64,000 bases of DNA from Flavobacteriaceae bacterium CP2B (GCA_001683825.1 LXTR01000071.1:124001-188000); one strand, 5' to 3'. Positions 16,911 through 26,407 are shown, counted from the first letter of the stretch. The notes: generated by a model not told the origin, from the sequence alone. A program made the numbers and translations.

Positions 16911-16921
16911 AACCCAACCCT

Positions 16922-17446
16922 ATGGACTTTGCAACAATCAATATCTGGTGCTGGATCATCCCGTTAATCGTGGGGGTGTTGTGCGCTTATTTTGGCTATC
17001 TAATTGGAAAGGGAGGTCGTACCCCGGGTATCCCCCAGGAGGAGAAAGCGCGGTGGGAGGGGAAAAATGCCCAATTGGAGCGTGAACTGGCCACCTGTCG
17101 TGATCAACTTGCCTCCCTTGATGCAGATCCTGGCAACACCGTACATGAATTTGACGCCAGGGTGGCCAGGGCCGATTTTGGAAAACGGGTAAAACAGGAC
17201 GACCTGAAATTGGTGGAAGGCATCGGCCCAAAAATTGAAGGGCTGTTTCATAATTATGATATTAAAACCTGGAAGGCGCTTTCGGAGGCCTCTGTCGCCA
17301 AATGCCAGGAGGTGCTGGATTCCGGGGGCGACCGTTACAAAGTACACGACCCGGCCTCATGGCCCATGCAGGCCAAAATGGCCTATGAAGGAAAATGGAA
17401 GGAACTCCACCGATGGCAGGAGGAGCATAAGCACGGGAAGCTTTAG
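16922..17446 (+). CDS. Membrane-anchored helix-hairpin-helix protein
   Basis: A 174-residue protein with an N-terminal membrane helix (WCWIIPLIVGVLCAYFGYLIG), a short charged linker likely to be coiled coil (residues about 40-65), and a C-terminal domain like COG3743 helix-hairpin-helix proteins (LKLVEGIGPKIEGLF, WKALSEASVAKCQEVLD, DRYKVHDPASWPMQA). The fold suggests nucleic-acid or protein binding; no nuclease motif is visible. It follows the small membrane protein and converges on the desaturase gene. Confidence 0.75.
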   Translation: MDFATINIWCWIIPLIVGVLCAYFGYLIGKGGRTPGIPQEEKARWEGKNAQLERELATCRDQLASLDADPGNTVHEFDARVARADFGKRVKQDDLKLVEGIGPKIEGLFHNYDIKTWKALSEASVAKCQEVLDSGGDRYKVHDPASWPMQAKMAYEGKWKELHRWQEEHKHGKL

Positions 17447-17487
17447 GGTCCTGTTCCGCAGAAGCGGCTTTTGGGATGATCCCCGGC

Positions 17488-18480
17488 TTACAGCATCCCG
17501 TTGGCCGCGACCCACTTAAACTGGTAATGGTCCCTGGGAAACGACATGCGCTCGGAAATACGTTCCAGCCTGGCAGGTAGTTTCATCAGGTAATCCCGGG
17601 CTTTTTCAGCGTCGTCCGAAAGCCCGCGTACATGGTCAATTCTCCAGTACTCATTCAGCTTTTTGAGGATCTCTATGTAGTCCTGTGCGGTATAGACCCC
17701 CAACCGCTGGGCACAATTTGAAAAATTTTCGAAGGCTTGCCCTATGCTGCCCCCGGATTCCCTCAGGAAATGCGCAGGCATAACGATTTTCCTTTTCATC
17801 ATGTCGGCAAAGGCCAATATCATGCCTGTGGGGTCCTGTTCCATGATCACTTTTACAAATTCGCGATAGGCAAGGTGGTGCCGCATTTCATCGCCCGCGA
17901 TAATATTGCACATCTTGCCCAGCAGCACATTGCCTTTCTTTCTGGCCATCTGGCCAACCCTTTTGTGGGAAATATTGGTGGCGAGTTCCTGGAAGGTCGT
18001 ATACACAAAATTCTTGTACGGATCCCTGTCTGTACCTATATCAAACCCGTCATTCAACAGGTACTGGGTAGAGATTTCCACCTCCCGCATATTCACACGC
18101 CCGGAGAGGTACAAATATTTGTTCAGCACATCTCCATGCCGGTTTTCCTCGGCCGTCCAGGCACGCACCCATTTAGACCAGCTGTTTGGGGCATCCTGTT
18201 GGCTGATCCCTTCCACGTCCATCAACCAGGATTCATAGGTCGGGAGGGCCTCTTCGGTGATGGTGTCTGCCACCAGGGTAACCCAAAAGTCGTACCCCAA
18301 CTCCTTGGATTCCTCCCGAATCTGTTCCACGGCATCAAAGAAATTTTCACTCCGTGAATCGGGCAGGAAATCAGAAGGTTGCCATATCTCGTCTATGGGA
18401 ATCAGGAATGAATCCATATACCCCGCAACTTTGGGTTCTATGGCTTGCATTACCTCCAGCCGAATATTTTTGGTAGACAT
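17488..18480 (-). CDS. Acyl-ACP desaturase
   Basis: A 330-residue soluble ferritin-like di-iron desaturase (FA_desaturase_2, the stearoyl-ACP 9-desaturase family) that puts a double bond into acyl chains on acyl carrier protein. The two iron-binding motifs are EENRHG (111-116) and DEMRHH (197-202). The length is as expected. It is transcribed alone; the phosphatase gene lies 63 bases upstream on the same strand. A weak -7 box (GAACTTTG) precedes the start. Confidence 0.92.
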   Translation of the reverse strand: MSTKNIRLEVMQAIEPKVAGYMDSFLIPIDEIWQPSDFLPDSRSENFFDAVEQIREESKELGYDFWVTLVADTITEEALPTYESWLMDVEGISQQDAPNSWSKWVRAWTAEENRHGDVLNKYLYLSGRVNMREVEISTQYLLNDGFDIGTDRDPYKNFVYTTFQELATNISHKRVGQMARKKGNVLLGKMCNIIAGDEMRHHLAYREFVKVIMEQDPTGMILAFADMMKRKIVMPAHFLRESGGSIGQAFENFSNCAQRLGVYTAQDYIEILKKLNEYWRIDHVRGLSDDAEKARDYLMKLPARLERISERMSFPRDHYQFKWVAANGML

Positions 18481-18543
18481 GAATGTGTTTTTTACAAAGT
18501 TCGTTAATAATATAATGAATTTGCCCCAAACCCATAACTAAAT

Positions 18544-19269
18544 TCAGTTCCGCCCCGCTTCTCCGGGATAGAGGGTGTGTACGGGATCGCTTTGCCAGAA
18601 TTCCTTGGTGTTCACATCCATGATGGTCAAGGGCCCCCTGAAGGCGGCACCGGTATCGATATTCCACACGTTGGCAGCTTTTATGGGGTGGGTCTTGCCA
18701 ATCCTGGTTACCGGGGTATGACCGATATAAATTTCCTGGTAATGCGTCAGGCGCTGTGGGTAAAAGGCCGCTTCTTCCGACAGTTTCGGGTTCATGGACA
18801 AGGCCAGTTCCCAAAGGGTCCTGTCCCAATAGAAGGTGGTGTCAAAATACTCATGCTCAACCCCCTTCAGGTTGGTAAAACCCGCGTGCAGGAAAAGGCG
18901 GTTCTTTTCGTCCAGGTAATAATTCTCCAGGCCCCTGTAGAAATCCAGGTGGCGCTGCCGGAAGCCGTTTCCTTTGGACTCATACGATTTAATAGTAGCC
19001 ACCCCACCGTGTTGCAGCCACAACGGGTTGTCTTTTCCCTCGTGCAGCCAGTCGTGGCAAAGCGCATCGTGATTGCCCCGCAACAGCACACAGGAGTGGG
19101 AATCCCGCAATGCTATCAAAAAATTGACAGTTTCCACCGCCTCACTCCATCCATCCACATAATCGCCCAAAAAAATAAGCCGGTCTTCTGCGGTAACCCC
19201 GGCCCGCTCCAAGACCTGCACCAGCGCGCGCAGCCCCCCGTGAATGTCTCCAACAACCAATGTTCTCAT
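18544..19269 (-). CDS. Metallophosphoesterase (PrpA/ApaH-like)
   Basis: Calcineurin-like phosphoesterase of about 241 residues, starting at MRTLVVGDIHGG. Metal-binding motifs are GDIHG (near the N-terminus), FLGDYVDGW, LLRGNHDAL and the downstream histidine in YIGHTPVT. It resembles bacterial serine/threonine protein phosphatases and symmetrical diadenosine tetraphosphatases; sequence alone does not choose between them. The open frame extends 49 codons further upstream (to 19416), but those residues have no family match and run over the fructokinase promoter region. Confidence 0.87.
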   Translation of the reverse strand: MRTLVVGDIHGGLRALVQVLERAGVTAEDRLIFLGDYVDGWSEAVETVNFLIALRDSHSCVLLRGNHDALCHDWLHEGKDNPLWLQHGGVATIKSYESKGNGFRQRHLDFYRGLENYYLDEKNRLFLHAGFTNLKGVEHEYFDTTFYWDRTLWELALSMNPKLSEEAAFYPQRLTHYQEIYIGHTPVTRIGKTHPIKAANVWNIDTGAAFRGPLTIMDVNTKEFWQSDPVHTLYPGEAGRN

Positions 19270-19455
19270 GGCACAAAAATCGGAATAACCGACATTTTGA
19301 CCATACACTTTGAATGAAAAGTACCTTTTCGCATACCCCCTCCCAGCTTCCTGTAATCCCCGGAGCCGCTTTATGCCGTCCGAAACATAATTCCACATAA
19401 AATTTTGGAGTGCCATGAGATTCTGGTTACATTGGTATTTTCAAGATTCCTTTCA

Positions 19456-20406
19456 ATGAAAAAAGTCTTATGTATCGGGGAGGCACTGATTGACTTTATC
19501 GCCGAAAATCAGGGAAGCGATCTATCTAAGGCAACGGTTTTCACCAAAAAGGCCGGGGGGGCGCCGGCCAATGTGGCTTGCGCCATTGCCAAATTAGGGG
19601 GCCGGAGCAGTTTTGTCGGTAGCGTGGGTAACGACCCATTTGGCGCCTTCTTGCTCGATATCCTAACCAAGTCGGGGGTTGACGTGAGCCTGGTGCAGCG
19701 GTCCGAAAGCTTCACCTCCCTCGCCTTTGTATCCCTGGCGGAAGATGGGGAACGCGACTTTATTTTCAGCAGGGGGGCCGACCAGGAACTGGCGTACCAG
19801 TCTGGCATTAAAGCCTACTTCCCGGGCAATATGGTCCACCTGGGAGCCGCCACCGCGTTATTGGGCGGAAAACTGGAGAAGGCCTACGGACATTATTTCT
19901 TTGATGCGCTGACAGAAGGTGCCTTTATCTCATTTGACCCCAATTACCGTGAGGACCTTTGGAAAAAAAACGAGAAAACGTTTATCAAAAAATGCATGCC
20001 CTTCATAGAGAAGGCCCATCTGTGCAAGTTCAGCCTGGAGGAAGCGCAGTTGCTCTCGGGAAAGGAAGACCTTGCAGATGTCTGCCGGGTGTTGCATGAC
20101 GTTGGTGCCAGGATCATTTGCGTGACCCTGGGGCCCGAAGGCACCTTCCTGAGTACAGCAAATGGCCAGTACCAGGTACCCACTGTTAAAATTACGCCCG
20201 TAGATACCACCGGGGCTGGCGACGCGTATATCGGGTGCCTCTTATACCAGCTGGCCTCATTTGAAAAACTGGACGCTATTTTTGACAATGACCAACCGCT
20301 GCTGGAAATGGTGCGCACCGCAAACAAGGCCGGGGCCATTACCGCTACCCGATACGGCGCTATCGAATCCTTGCCTGGACAGGAGCAACTACAGGCTTTC
20401 AAATGA
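19456..20406 (+). CDS. PfkB-family fructokinase
   Basis: A ribokinase-fold sugar kinase of 316 residues. The start is the ATG at 19456 (MKKVLCIGEALIDF). The substrate motif GGAPANVACAIAKLGG and the anion-hole and catalytic motif DTTGAGDAYIGC are present. Fructose is the likely substrate because the gene overlaps the following amylosucrase by four bases (ATGA) and that enzyme releases fructose from sucrose. The kinase would send that fructose into glycolysis. Confidence 0.87.
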   Translation: MKKVLCIGEALIDFIAENQGSDLSKATVFTKKAGGAPANVACAIAKLGGRSSFVGSVGNDPFGAFLLDILTKSGVDVSLVQRSESFTSLAFVSLAEDGERDFIFSRGADQELAYQSGIKAYFPGNMVHLGAATALLGGKLEKAYGHYFFDALTEGAFISFDPNYREDLWKKNEKTFIKKCMPFIEKAHLCKFSLEEAQLLSGKEDLADVCRVLHDVGARIICVTLGPEGTFLSTANGQYQVPTVKITPVDTTGAGDAYIGCLLYQLASFEKLDAIFDNDQPLLEMVRTANKAGAITATRYGAIESLPGQEQLQAFK

Positions 20407-22343
20407 ATCAGGCAGGATTACACAAACTGCTGGCTACGGGCAGCACGGGGAAATTGACCATAGAGGGGAAAAATCGCCTTTTCCAACAAAGGCTGGCCAC
20501 CAACCTTAGTATCATCCAGCATCTTTTCTTCTCGCTTTACCCGGAGAAAGACCATGCCCCCGCTTTCCAAACACTCCTGGCCACGCTCTCCCGACTATAC
20601 GAGAAAAGGCCCTCCGGGTTGCAGCGAATGGACCTGGAGCGACTGTTTGAAAAAAACTGGTACCAGTCTGAGCAACTGGTGGGCATGCAACTATATGTAG
20701 ACAACTTCAGCAAGGACCTGAAAGGCCTGAAGGAAAAGCTGCCCTATTTTGAGAAGCTGGGGGTGAATTTCCTCCACCTGATGCCCCTGACCACAAGGCC
20801 CGAAGGGGAAAATGACGGGGGCTATGCGGTAAACAGCTATACCGACATAGATCCCAGGTTTGGATCAAAGGAAGACTTGTTGTCTCTTACCAAGGCGCTG
20901 AGGGAGCGGCAGATGTACCTTATGCTCGATTTTGTGGTCAACCATACATCAGATCAATATCCCTGGGCCCAAAAAGCCGCCCTGGGAGACACCAAATACC
21001 AGGGGTACTACTATACCTACCCCGACAGGGAGATGCCGGATGCTTTTGAAATGAGTATGCCAGAAATCTTCCCTCAAAGTTCCCCGGGCAACTTCACCTG
21101 GAATGAGGCCATGGGCCGGTGGGTAATGACGGTTTTCAACCACTACCAGTGGGACCTGAACTACAGCAATCCCCAGGTTTTTGTCGAAATGCTGATCAAC
21201 CTGGTGGAAAAGGCCAATATGGGGGTAGACGTCATCCGCTTTGATGCACTTGCCTTCCTTTGGAAAAAACTGGGCACCAATTCCCAAAACCTCCCCGAGG
21301 CACACCGGTTGATTGCACTGTTCAGGATGTGCCTGCAGGTGGTGGCCCCCGGGGTCATCCTCCTGGCAGAAGCCATTGTCGCCCCAAAAGACATCCTCCG
21401 CTATTTCGGGGAAGGGCTGCTGGAAGGCAATGAATGCGAGGTGGCGTATAATGCCTCACTGATGGCTTTGTTGTGGAATTCCATCGCCACCAAAAAAACC
21501 GGCTTGCTCTACAAAAGCCTGGCAAGTACGCCCGCCAAGCCCGGGGATTGCACCTGGATCAATTATATCCGATGCCATGATGATATCGGGTTAGGGTATG
21601 ATGACGAACTCATACGCGACATGGGCTGGGACCCCCAACAACACCGGAGGTTCTTGCTGGATTATTATTGCCAGCGCCTGGAATGGTCGCCCGCCACGGG
21701 GGAAATATTCATGTACAACCCAAGGACCGGCGACGGCCGCATCACCGGTAGTGCCGCCTCCCTCCTTGGCCTCGAGAAGGCATTGCGGCAGGCCCGGAGG
21801 GAAAAAGTGCAGGCCGCCCTGGACAAGATCGTCCTGATGCATGGGATCGTCCTCTCCATCGGCGGAATCCCCCTGATTTATGCCGGAGACGAGATTGCCA
21901 CCCTGAATGACTATTCCTACAGGGACGATCCTGATAAAAAAGGAGACAGCCGCTGGGTGAACCGCCCCAGGCAGGACTGGAAAACCGTCGCCAACCTCGA
22001 CAAGGGCCACAGTCCGGCCTCCGAGGTATTCCACAGGCTTCGGCACCTGATCGCGCTGCGCAAGGCACATCCCGAACTCGCTGACCGCAACAACCTCAGC
22101 CTGCATAACCCCAATAACCCCCATGTACTGGTTTTCGAACGGATGGGAACGGAGGGAAAAGGGATCCTGGTCCTGTGCAATTTTGATGAAAACGAACAAG
22201 TGGTGGATGCCAGTTGGGTATCGCGCCTGGGGTATTGCGGTAAAAAGGAATACACGGACCTTGTCAGCCAGCAGGGCTATACCCTCTCAAGCGGGCTGTT
22301 GCCTTTAAAACCCTACCAGATCCTGTGGCTGGCCAAAGGCTAG
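20403..22343 (+). CDS. Amylosucrase-like GH13 enzyme
   Basis: A 646-residue alpha-amylase-family protein aligning along its length with amylosucrase (GH13 subfamily 4). Catalytic residues are D281 (VIRFDAL), E323 (LLAEAIV) and D393 (IRCHDDIG), close to the numbering of the Neisseria polysaccharea enzyme. The sucrose-pocket segments NDGGYAVNSY (about 137-146) and DSRWVNRP are also kept. It lacks a signal peptide, so it acts in the cytoplasm, making glucan or hydrolysing sucrose with release of fructose. It is coupled to the upstream fructokinase. Its stop overlaps that of the convergent AlbA_2 gene. Sucrose hydrolase is the main alternative. Confidence 0.85.
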   Translation: MNQAGLHKLLATGSTGKLTIEGKNRLFQQRLATNLSIIQHLFFSLYPEKDHAPAFQTLLATLSRLYEKRPSGLQRMDLERLFEKNWYQSEQLVGMQLYVDNFSKDLKGLKEKLPYFEKLGVNFLHLMPLTTRPEGENDGGYAVNSYTDIDPRFGSKEDLLSLTKALRERQMYLMLDFVVNHTSDQYPWAQKAALGDTKYQGYYYTYPDREMPDAFEMSMPEIFPQSSPGNFTWNEAMGRWVMTVFNHYQWDLNYSNPQVFVEMLINLVEKANMGVDVIRFDALAFLWKKLGTNSQNLPEAHRLIALFRMCLQVVAPGVILLAEAIVAPKDILRYFGEGLLEGNECEVAYNASLMALLWNSIATKKTGLLYKSLASTPAKPGDCTWINYIRCHDDIGLGYDDELIRDMGWDPQQHRRFLLDYYCQRLEWSPATGEIFMYNPRTGDGRITGSAASLLGLEKALRQARREKVQAALDKIVLMHGIVLSIGGIPLIYAGDEIATLNDYSYRDDPDKKGDSRWVNRPRQDWKTVANLDKGHSPASEVFHRLRHLIALRKAHPELADRNNLSLHNPNNPHVLVFERMGTEGKGILVLCNFDENEQVVDASWVSRLGYCGKKEYTDLVSQQGYTLSSGLLPLKPYQILWLAKG

Positions 22344-23473
22344 CTGTATTTCACCTTCCGAATGATCCTCAGCGATTCCTTCAGGGAATTGTAGATGGCG
22401 GTATCATACTCCTTCAACAGGGGCCTGGCCGCATCCATATGACCCTTGGCCTCCTCGAAACCGTTCAGGTAACAGATCAGGTAGGTCGCAGGAAGATGTT
22501 GTATATCGGCCTTTTCCGAAGGTTTGAATGCCAAGCCCTTTTTTAGTTTCTGCAGCAGGGCCTTGTTGGCATTGTAGATATGGTACAGGGTCTTTTTGTC
22601 ATAGAGGGGCGGCTCAAAGATCAGGTCACTCTTGATCTGGTACGTGCCATTTTCGAAAAAGGTAATGAGCACCTTTTCAAGGGGGTAGTATTTTTGCTCC
22701 CCCAGGCCCAATTGCACATATTCCACAATCCCAAAGGAATCTTCGTCAAAGCTGATGGAAATCTCGTCCAGGGCTGAATAAAAGAGTTTTACCTGTTCGT
22801 TGATCAATTCGATATCCACCCTTGAGTAATACACATCCCCTTTCACCTTTTTCTGGTTCCCGGCCCAGCATACGACAAATTGCTCCTTAAAAACCTTGTA
22901 CCGGCTCAGCAGGTCTTTATGCCGGTAGTTCATAAAATCGATCACCCCATCCAGGGTAAGCTCGATATTGTTCCTGGCGTGTTGTTCTATGGTGGCTACC
23001 GCCTGTGAATTGATGTCCTTAAGTGCAATATCGAAGGCTTTGGGCAGGCTTATACTCCCCTCCCTGAAGAACACCGACCCCCCGTAGTATTTCCAGATGT
23101 TTTTCCTGAGGGAACATATTTTCCCATTGGAGCGGATGGTGACCAGGCCAACCACCTTTCCCTCCGGCAGGTGGGGAAAGGGAATATTCTCGTAGGATAT
23201 CAAGGGCGGGTTGTCCAGATACGCATTTACAAGGTTTTGTATCTTACTGTCGTCAAAAAAATCGACGCCAACAATCTTGTTGTCCTCATCCTCCACCCCG
23301 ACAACGATAAAGGAATTGTTCCTGGGGTTGCTATTGGCCATGGCGCAGACATGTTTCAGAAACTTGGCCTTGCCTTCGCGTTCGCCTATATTGATAAAAC
23401 GCTTTTTGTCATAAAAACTGTTCTCATCGTTGTGGGCGAGAAGGTTTTTTACCAAAAGGCGTTTGTTGATCAT
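22340..23473 (-). CDS. AlbA_2/Schlafen-type ATP-binding protein
   Basis: A 377-residue protein with an N-terminal AlbA_2 (Schlafen AlbA-like) domain at about residues 25-150: FLKHVCAMANSNP, FIVVGVEDEDNKIVGV and VFFREGSIS. The C-terminal half is helical and charged with no recognised domain. AlbA_2 proteins are often called putative transcription regulators or nucleic-acid binding proteins and some belong to defence systems; nothing nearby supports defence. It overlaps the upstream SDR gene by four bases (ATGA), so the two are translationally coupled. Confidence 0.8.
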   Translation of the reverse strand: MINKRLLVKNLLAHNDENSFYDKKRFINIGEREGKAKFLKHVCAMANSNPRNNSFIVVGVEDEDNKIVGVDFFDDSKIQNLVNAYLDNPPLISYENIPFPHLPEGKVVGLVTIRSNGKICSLRKNIWKYYGGSVFFREGSISLPKAFDIALKDINSQAVATIEQHARNNIELTLDGVIDFMNYRHKDLLSRYKVFKEQFVVCWAGNQKKVKGDVYYSRVDIELINEQVKLFYSALDEISISFDEDSFGIVEYVQLGLGEQKYYPLEKVLITFFENGTYQIKSDLIFEPPLYDKKTLYHIYNANKALLQKLKKGLAFKPSEKADIQHLPATYLICYLNGFEEAKGHMDAARPLLKEYDTAIYNSLKESLRIIRKVKYS

Positions 23474-24225
23474 GGGTTTTTATTGACAATGGTACTACTT
23501 GCCTGGGCGGTGGCCATCACCACCAGGTCTGCAATGTTCACATGGGCAGGGCGGGAAATCACAAAATGGATGATTTCGGCCACATCCTGGGGCCTTAGTG
23601 GCTGGAACCCCTCGTACACTTTCCTGGCCCTTTCGCGATCTCCTTTAAACCGCACCTCACTGAACTCTGTTTCTACCATGCCCGGGTTTACGGCCCCGAC
23701 CCTGATCCCGTATTGGTTCAGGTCAATCCGCATCCCCTGGTTAATGGCATCTACGGCATGCTTGCTGGCGCAGTACACGTTCCCCGCGGGGTAGACTTCC
23801 TTCCCCGCTGTTGAACCGATGTGGATGATATGCCCGGCCTTGCGGGCCACCATTTGCGACAGCACGGCTTTGGTAACATACAAAAGGCCCTTGACATTGA
23901 TATCGAGCATGGCATCCCAATCGTCCAGGTCTCCCTGCTCTATAGGATCCAGCCCATGGGCATTGCCCGCGTTATTGATCAGGATATCGATAGCGGAAAA
24001 CCCGGCCGGGAGCGAACCTATGGCATTAAAGACCGCATCTTTGTCCCTCACATCAAAGCTAAGGGTATGCACCTGGGTTTTCTGTTGGAGCGTTTCCTGC
24101 AAACTTTCCAGGCGCTCCTGCCTGCGGCCGCAAAGGACCAGCCGGTAACCCCTGGATGCTAAATGTTGGGCCGTAGCCCGGCCAATTCCGCTGCTTGCTC
24201 CTGTGATAAGTACTGTTTGTTCCAT
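23470..24225 (-). CDS. Short-chain dehydrogenase/reductase (YdfG-like)
   Basis: A 251-residue classical SDR. The cofactor loop is TGASSGIGRA, the structural motif NNAGNAHGLD, and the catalytic Ser and YxxxK lie in HIGSTAGKEVYPAGNVYCASKHA. The family includes the NADP-dependent 3-hydroxy acid dehydrogenase YdfG. It sits in the middle of a minus-strand trio, 10 bases after the aldo/keto reductase and overlapping the AlbA_2 gene. Substrate unknown. Confidence 0.9.
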   Translation of the reverse strand: MEQTVLITGASSGIGRATAQHLASRGYRLVLCGRRQERLESLQETLQQKTQVHTLSFDVRDKDAVFNAIGSLPAGFSAIDILINNAGNAHGLDPIEQGDLDDWDAMLDINVKGLLYVTKAVLSQMVARKAGHIIHIGSTAGKEVYPAGNVYCASKHAVDAINQGMRIDLNQYGIRVGAVNPGMVETEFSEVRFKGDRERARKVYEGFQPLRPQDVAEIIHFVISRPAHVNIADLVVMATAQASSTIVNKNP

Positions 24226-24235
24226 GCTTTAGGTT

Positions 24236-25126
24236 TTATGGGACCTTATGGCCCTGTGAGGCGGTTAACAACTCAAACCAATCTTCGGTTTCAAGCGCGA
24301 TGCCTGCTGCCGTTATACATGCAGTAAGCCGTTCCCGGTCTGTGGTTCCCACTACGGGAAAAATATAGGCCGGGTGTTTCAAAAGCCACGCCAGGAGCAA
24401 TTGCAGCTCACTGGCCCGGTATTTTTCGGTCAGCCGTTCCATTACCAGGCGTATCCGTGCCTGCTTATCATCCTGCTCCCTGAAATAACTCCCCAGCGGA
24501 CTCCAGGCCATGGCCAGCCGCTGGTGGGCGAGGCAATCGTCAAGGGTCCCGTCATAGAGGGCGTCATTGGCAGTGAGGGAGACCTCGACCTGGTTGCCCG
24601 CTACCGGGATGGCAGACTCGATGAGGGCCACCTGGGAAGGGGTAAAATTAGACAGGCCAAAATGCTGAATCTTGCCCTGTTTCCGAAGCGTCTCAATAGC
24701 TTCCGCCACTTCTTCGGGCTGCATGAGCGGGCTCGGCCTGTGCAGCAGGAAGAGGTCCAGGTAATCGGTTTTCAGGTGCTTAAGGGATGTTTCTGCAGAC
24801 CACACAATGTACTCCTTGCTGTAATCATAGTGCTTGATGCGGTTATCCCTGGCTTCACAGACATACTGAATGCCGCATTTGGTGATCAGTTGTATTTTAT
24901 CCCTGCTGATCCCGCTATCGGCAAAAGCCTCCCCAAAATCAGCCTCATTGGTATATCCCCCATAAATATCGGCGTGGTCAAAGGTGGTGATGCCCTGCTC
25001 CAGGCAGTATCGCATCAGGGATGCCATCTCAGCCCGGGAAAAATTCTTCCCCCAGCTACCCCAGGTCATGGTCCCGGCGATGATCCTGGAAAACATTTTT
25101 CGTAAATTCGTTGGTTTTTGCTTCAT
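24236..25126 (-). CDS. Aldo/keto reductase (YdhF-like)
   Basis: A 296-residue NADPH-dependent TIM-barrel reductase. It shows TFDHADIYGGYTNEADFGEAF (split motif with the catalytic D and Y), DYLDLFLLHRPSPL and the C-terminal phosphate-binding region (FPVVGTTDRERL). It resembles E. coli YdhF. The start could instead be the ATG at 25096 (MFSRIIAGTM), since the ten residues before it are polar and outside the fold. It leads a three-gene operon and is divergent from moxR. The 279 bases between them contain no gene. Confidence 0.9.
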   Translation of the reverse strand: MKQKPTNLRKMFSRIIAGTMTWGSWGKNFSRAEMASLMRYCLEQGITTFDHADIYGGYTNEADFGEAFADSGISRDKIQLITKCGIQYVCEARDNRIKHYDYSKEYIVWSAETSLKHLKTDYLDLFLLHRPSPLMQPEEVAEAIETLRKQGKIQHFGLSNFTPSQVALIESAIPVAGNQVEVSLTANDALYDGTLDDCLAHQRLAMAWSPLGSYFREQDDKQARIRLVMERLTEKYRASELQLLLAWLLKHPAYIFPVVGTTDRERLTACITAAGIALETEDWFELLTASQGHKVP

Positions 25127-25405
25127 CGTATGGGTGTGTGCTTAAAGGCCATTTGCCATTCCAGGGCCCCCTGAATAAAAATCCGGTATGTTTTGCGGAT
25201 GCCGGTCGGACAAAGGTTCATTTCCGACTATTTTGGAGGTGCTGACAACACCGTGAAATTATAAAATAAATCCCTTAAATCCTTCATAAAACTTGGGGCT
25301 TTGCAGATTTTTTAACCAATCATTAACAGCCATTAAATAAATAAATTTTGAATTTCGCCATAACAACATACCAACCTATTGAAACACAATTACTAAAAGA
25401 TTTTT

Positions 25406-26407
25406 ATGGAAGAGAATACGGCCGTAGATATTAGCGCGGTGAACGAGAGAATTGCCCAGGAAAGCGCTTTTATCGACCTACTGATGATGGAGATGAACAA
25501 GGCGATCGTGGGTCAGAAGCACATGGTTGAACGCTTGCTCATAGGGCTGCTGGGGCGCGGGCACATCTTGTTGGAAGGAGTGCCCGGCCTCGCCAAAACC
25601 CTGGCCATAACTACCCTGGCCAAGGCAGTCAAGGGCAGTTTCAGCAGGATACAGTTTACGCCTGACCTCCTGCCTGCCGACGTGATTGGGACCCTGATCT
25701 ACAACATGAAGGAAAACGACTTTTCGATCAAAAAGGGGCCTATCTTCGCCAACTTTGTCCTGGCCGATGAGATCAACCGTGCTCCGGCCAAGGTGCAGTC
25801 GGCCCTGCTGGAGGCCATGCAGGAACGCCAGGTAACCATCGGGGACGAAACCTTCCCCCTGGATGCCCCTTTCCTGGTGATGGCCACGCAAAACCCCGTG
25901 GAACAGGAAGGCACCTACCCCCTCCCTGAGGCCCAGGTAGACCGGTTCATGCTGAAAACGGTGATCGACTACCCCAAAATGAACGAAGAGCAACTCATCA
26001 TACGCCAGAACCTTCGCGGTGTACTGGAAGAGGTAAAACCGGTGATTTCGGTCAAACAAATCCTCAGCGCACAGGCAGCGGTCAGGGAGGTGTATATGGA
26101 TGAGAAGATCGAGAAATATATCCTGGACCTGGTTTTTGCCACCCGCTACCCCGAAAAATACGGTTTGGCCGACCTGAAACCCTTGATCAGTTTCGGGGCC
26201 TCTCCACGGGGGAGCATCAACATGGCCCATGCCGCCAAGTGCTACGCATTCCTGAAGCGAAGGGGGTACGTGGTGCCCGAGGATGTAAGGGCCGTGGTTC
26301 ACGATATTTTGCGCCACAGGATAGGCATAACCTATGAGGCCGAAGCAGAAAACATCACTTCTGAAGAAATCATCAACCGGATCGTCAACGAGATTGAAGT
26401 TCCCTAG
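25406..26407 (+). CDS. MoxR-type AAA+ ATPase, first gene of the Bat operon
   Basis: A 333-residue cytoplasmic AAA+ chaperone-like ATPase. Walker A is GVPGLAKT (58-65), Walker B with sensor is FVLADEINRAP, and the MoxR signature ALLEAMQERQVT follows. MoxR proteins work with von Willebrand A proteins to mature or insert partners. Here it heads a continuous set: DUF58, a two-helix membrane protein, BatA, BatB, BatC, BatD and BatE. The upstream region is AT-rich, with a near -7 sequence (TAAATTTTG) about 60 bases from the start. Confidence 0.93.
   Translation: MEENTAVDISAVNERIAQESAFIDLLMMEMNKAIVGQKHMVERLLIGLLGRGHILLEGVPGLAKTLAITTLAKAVKGSFSRIQFTPDLLPADVIGTLIYNMKENDFSIKKGPIFANFVLADEINRAPAKVQSALLEAMQERQVTIGDETFPLDAPFLVMATQNPVEQEGTYPLPEAQVDRFMLKTVIDYPKMNEEQLIIRQNLRGVLEEVKPVISVKQILSAQAAVREVYMDEKIEKYILDLVFATRYPEKYGLADLKPLISFGASPRGSINMAHAAKCYAFLKRRGYVVPEDVRAVVHDILRHRIGITYEAEAENITSEEIINRIVNEIEVP

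Noticed and set aside
18544-19416. Longer start (19416) for the metallophosphoesterase
   Set aside because: The extra 49 residues precede the conserved VVGDIHG core, lack homology, and overlap the divergent fructokinase's upstream region.
22340-23473. AlbA_2/Schlafen protein as part of a phage-defence system
   Set aside because: Neighbours are metabolic reductases and a glucan enzyme; no nuclease, toxin or mobile-element gene is near.
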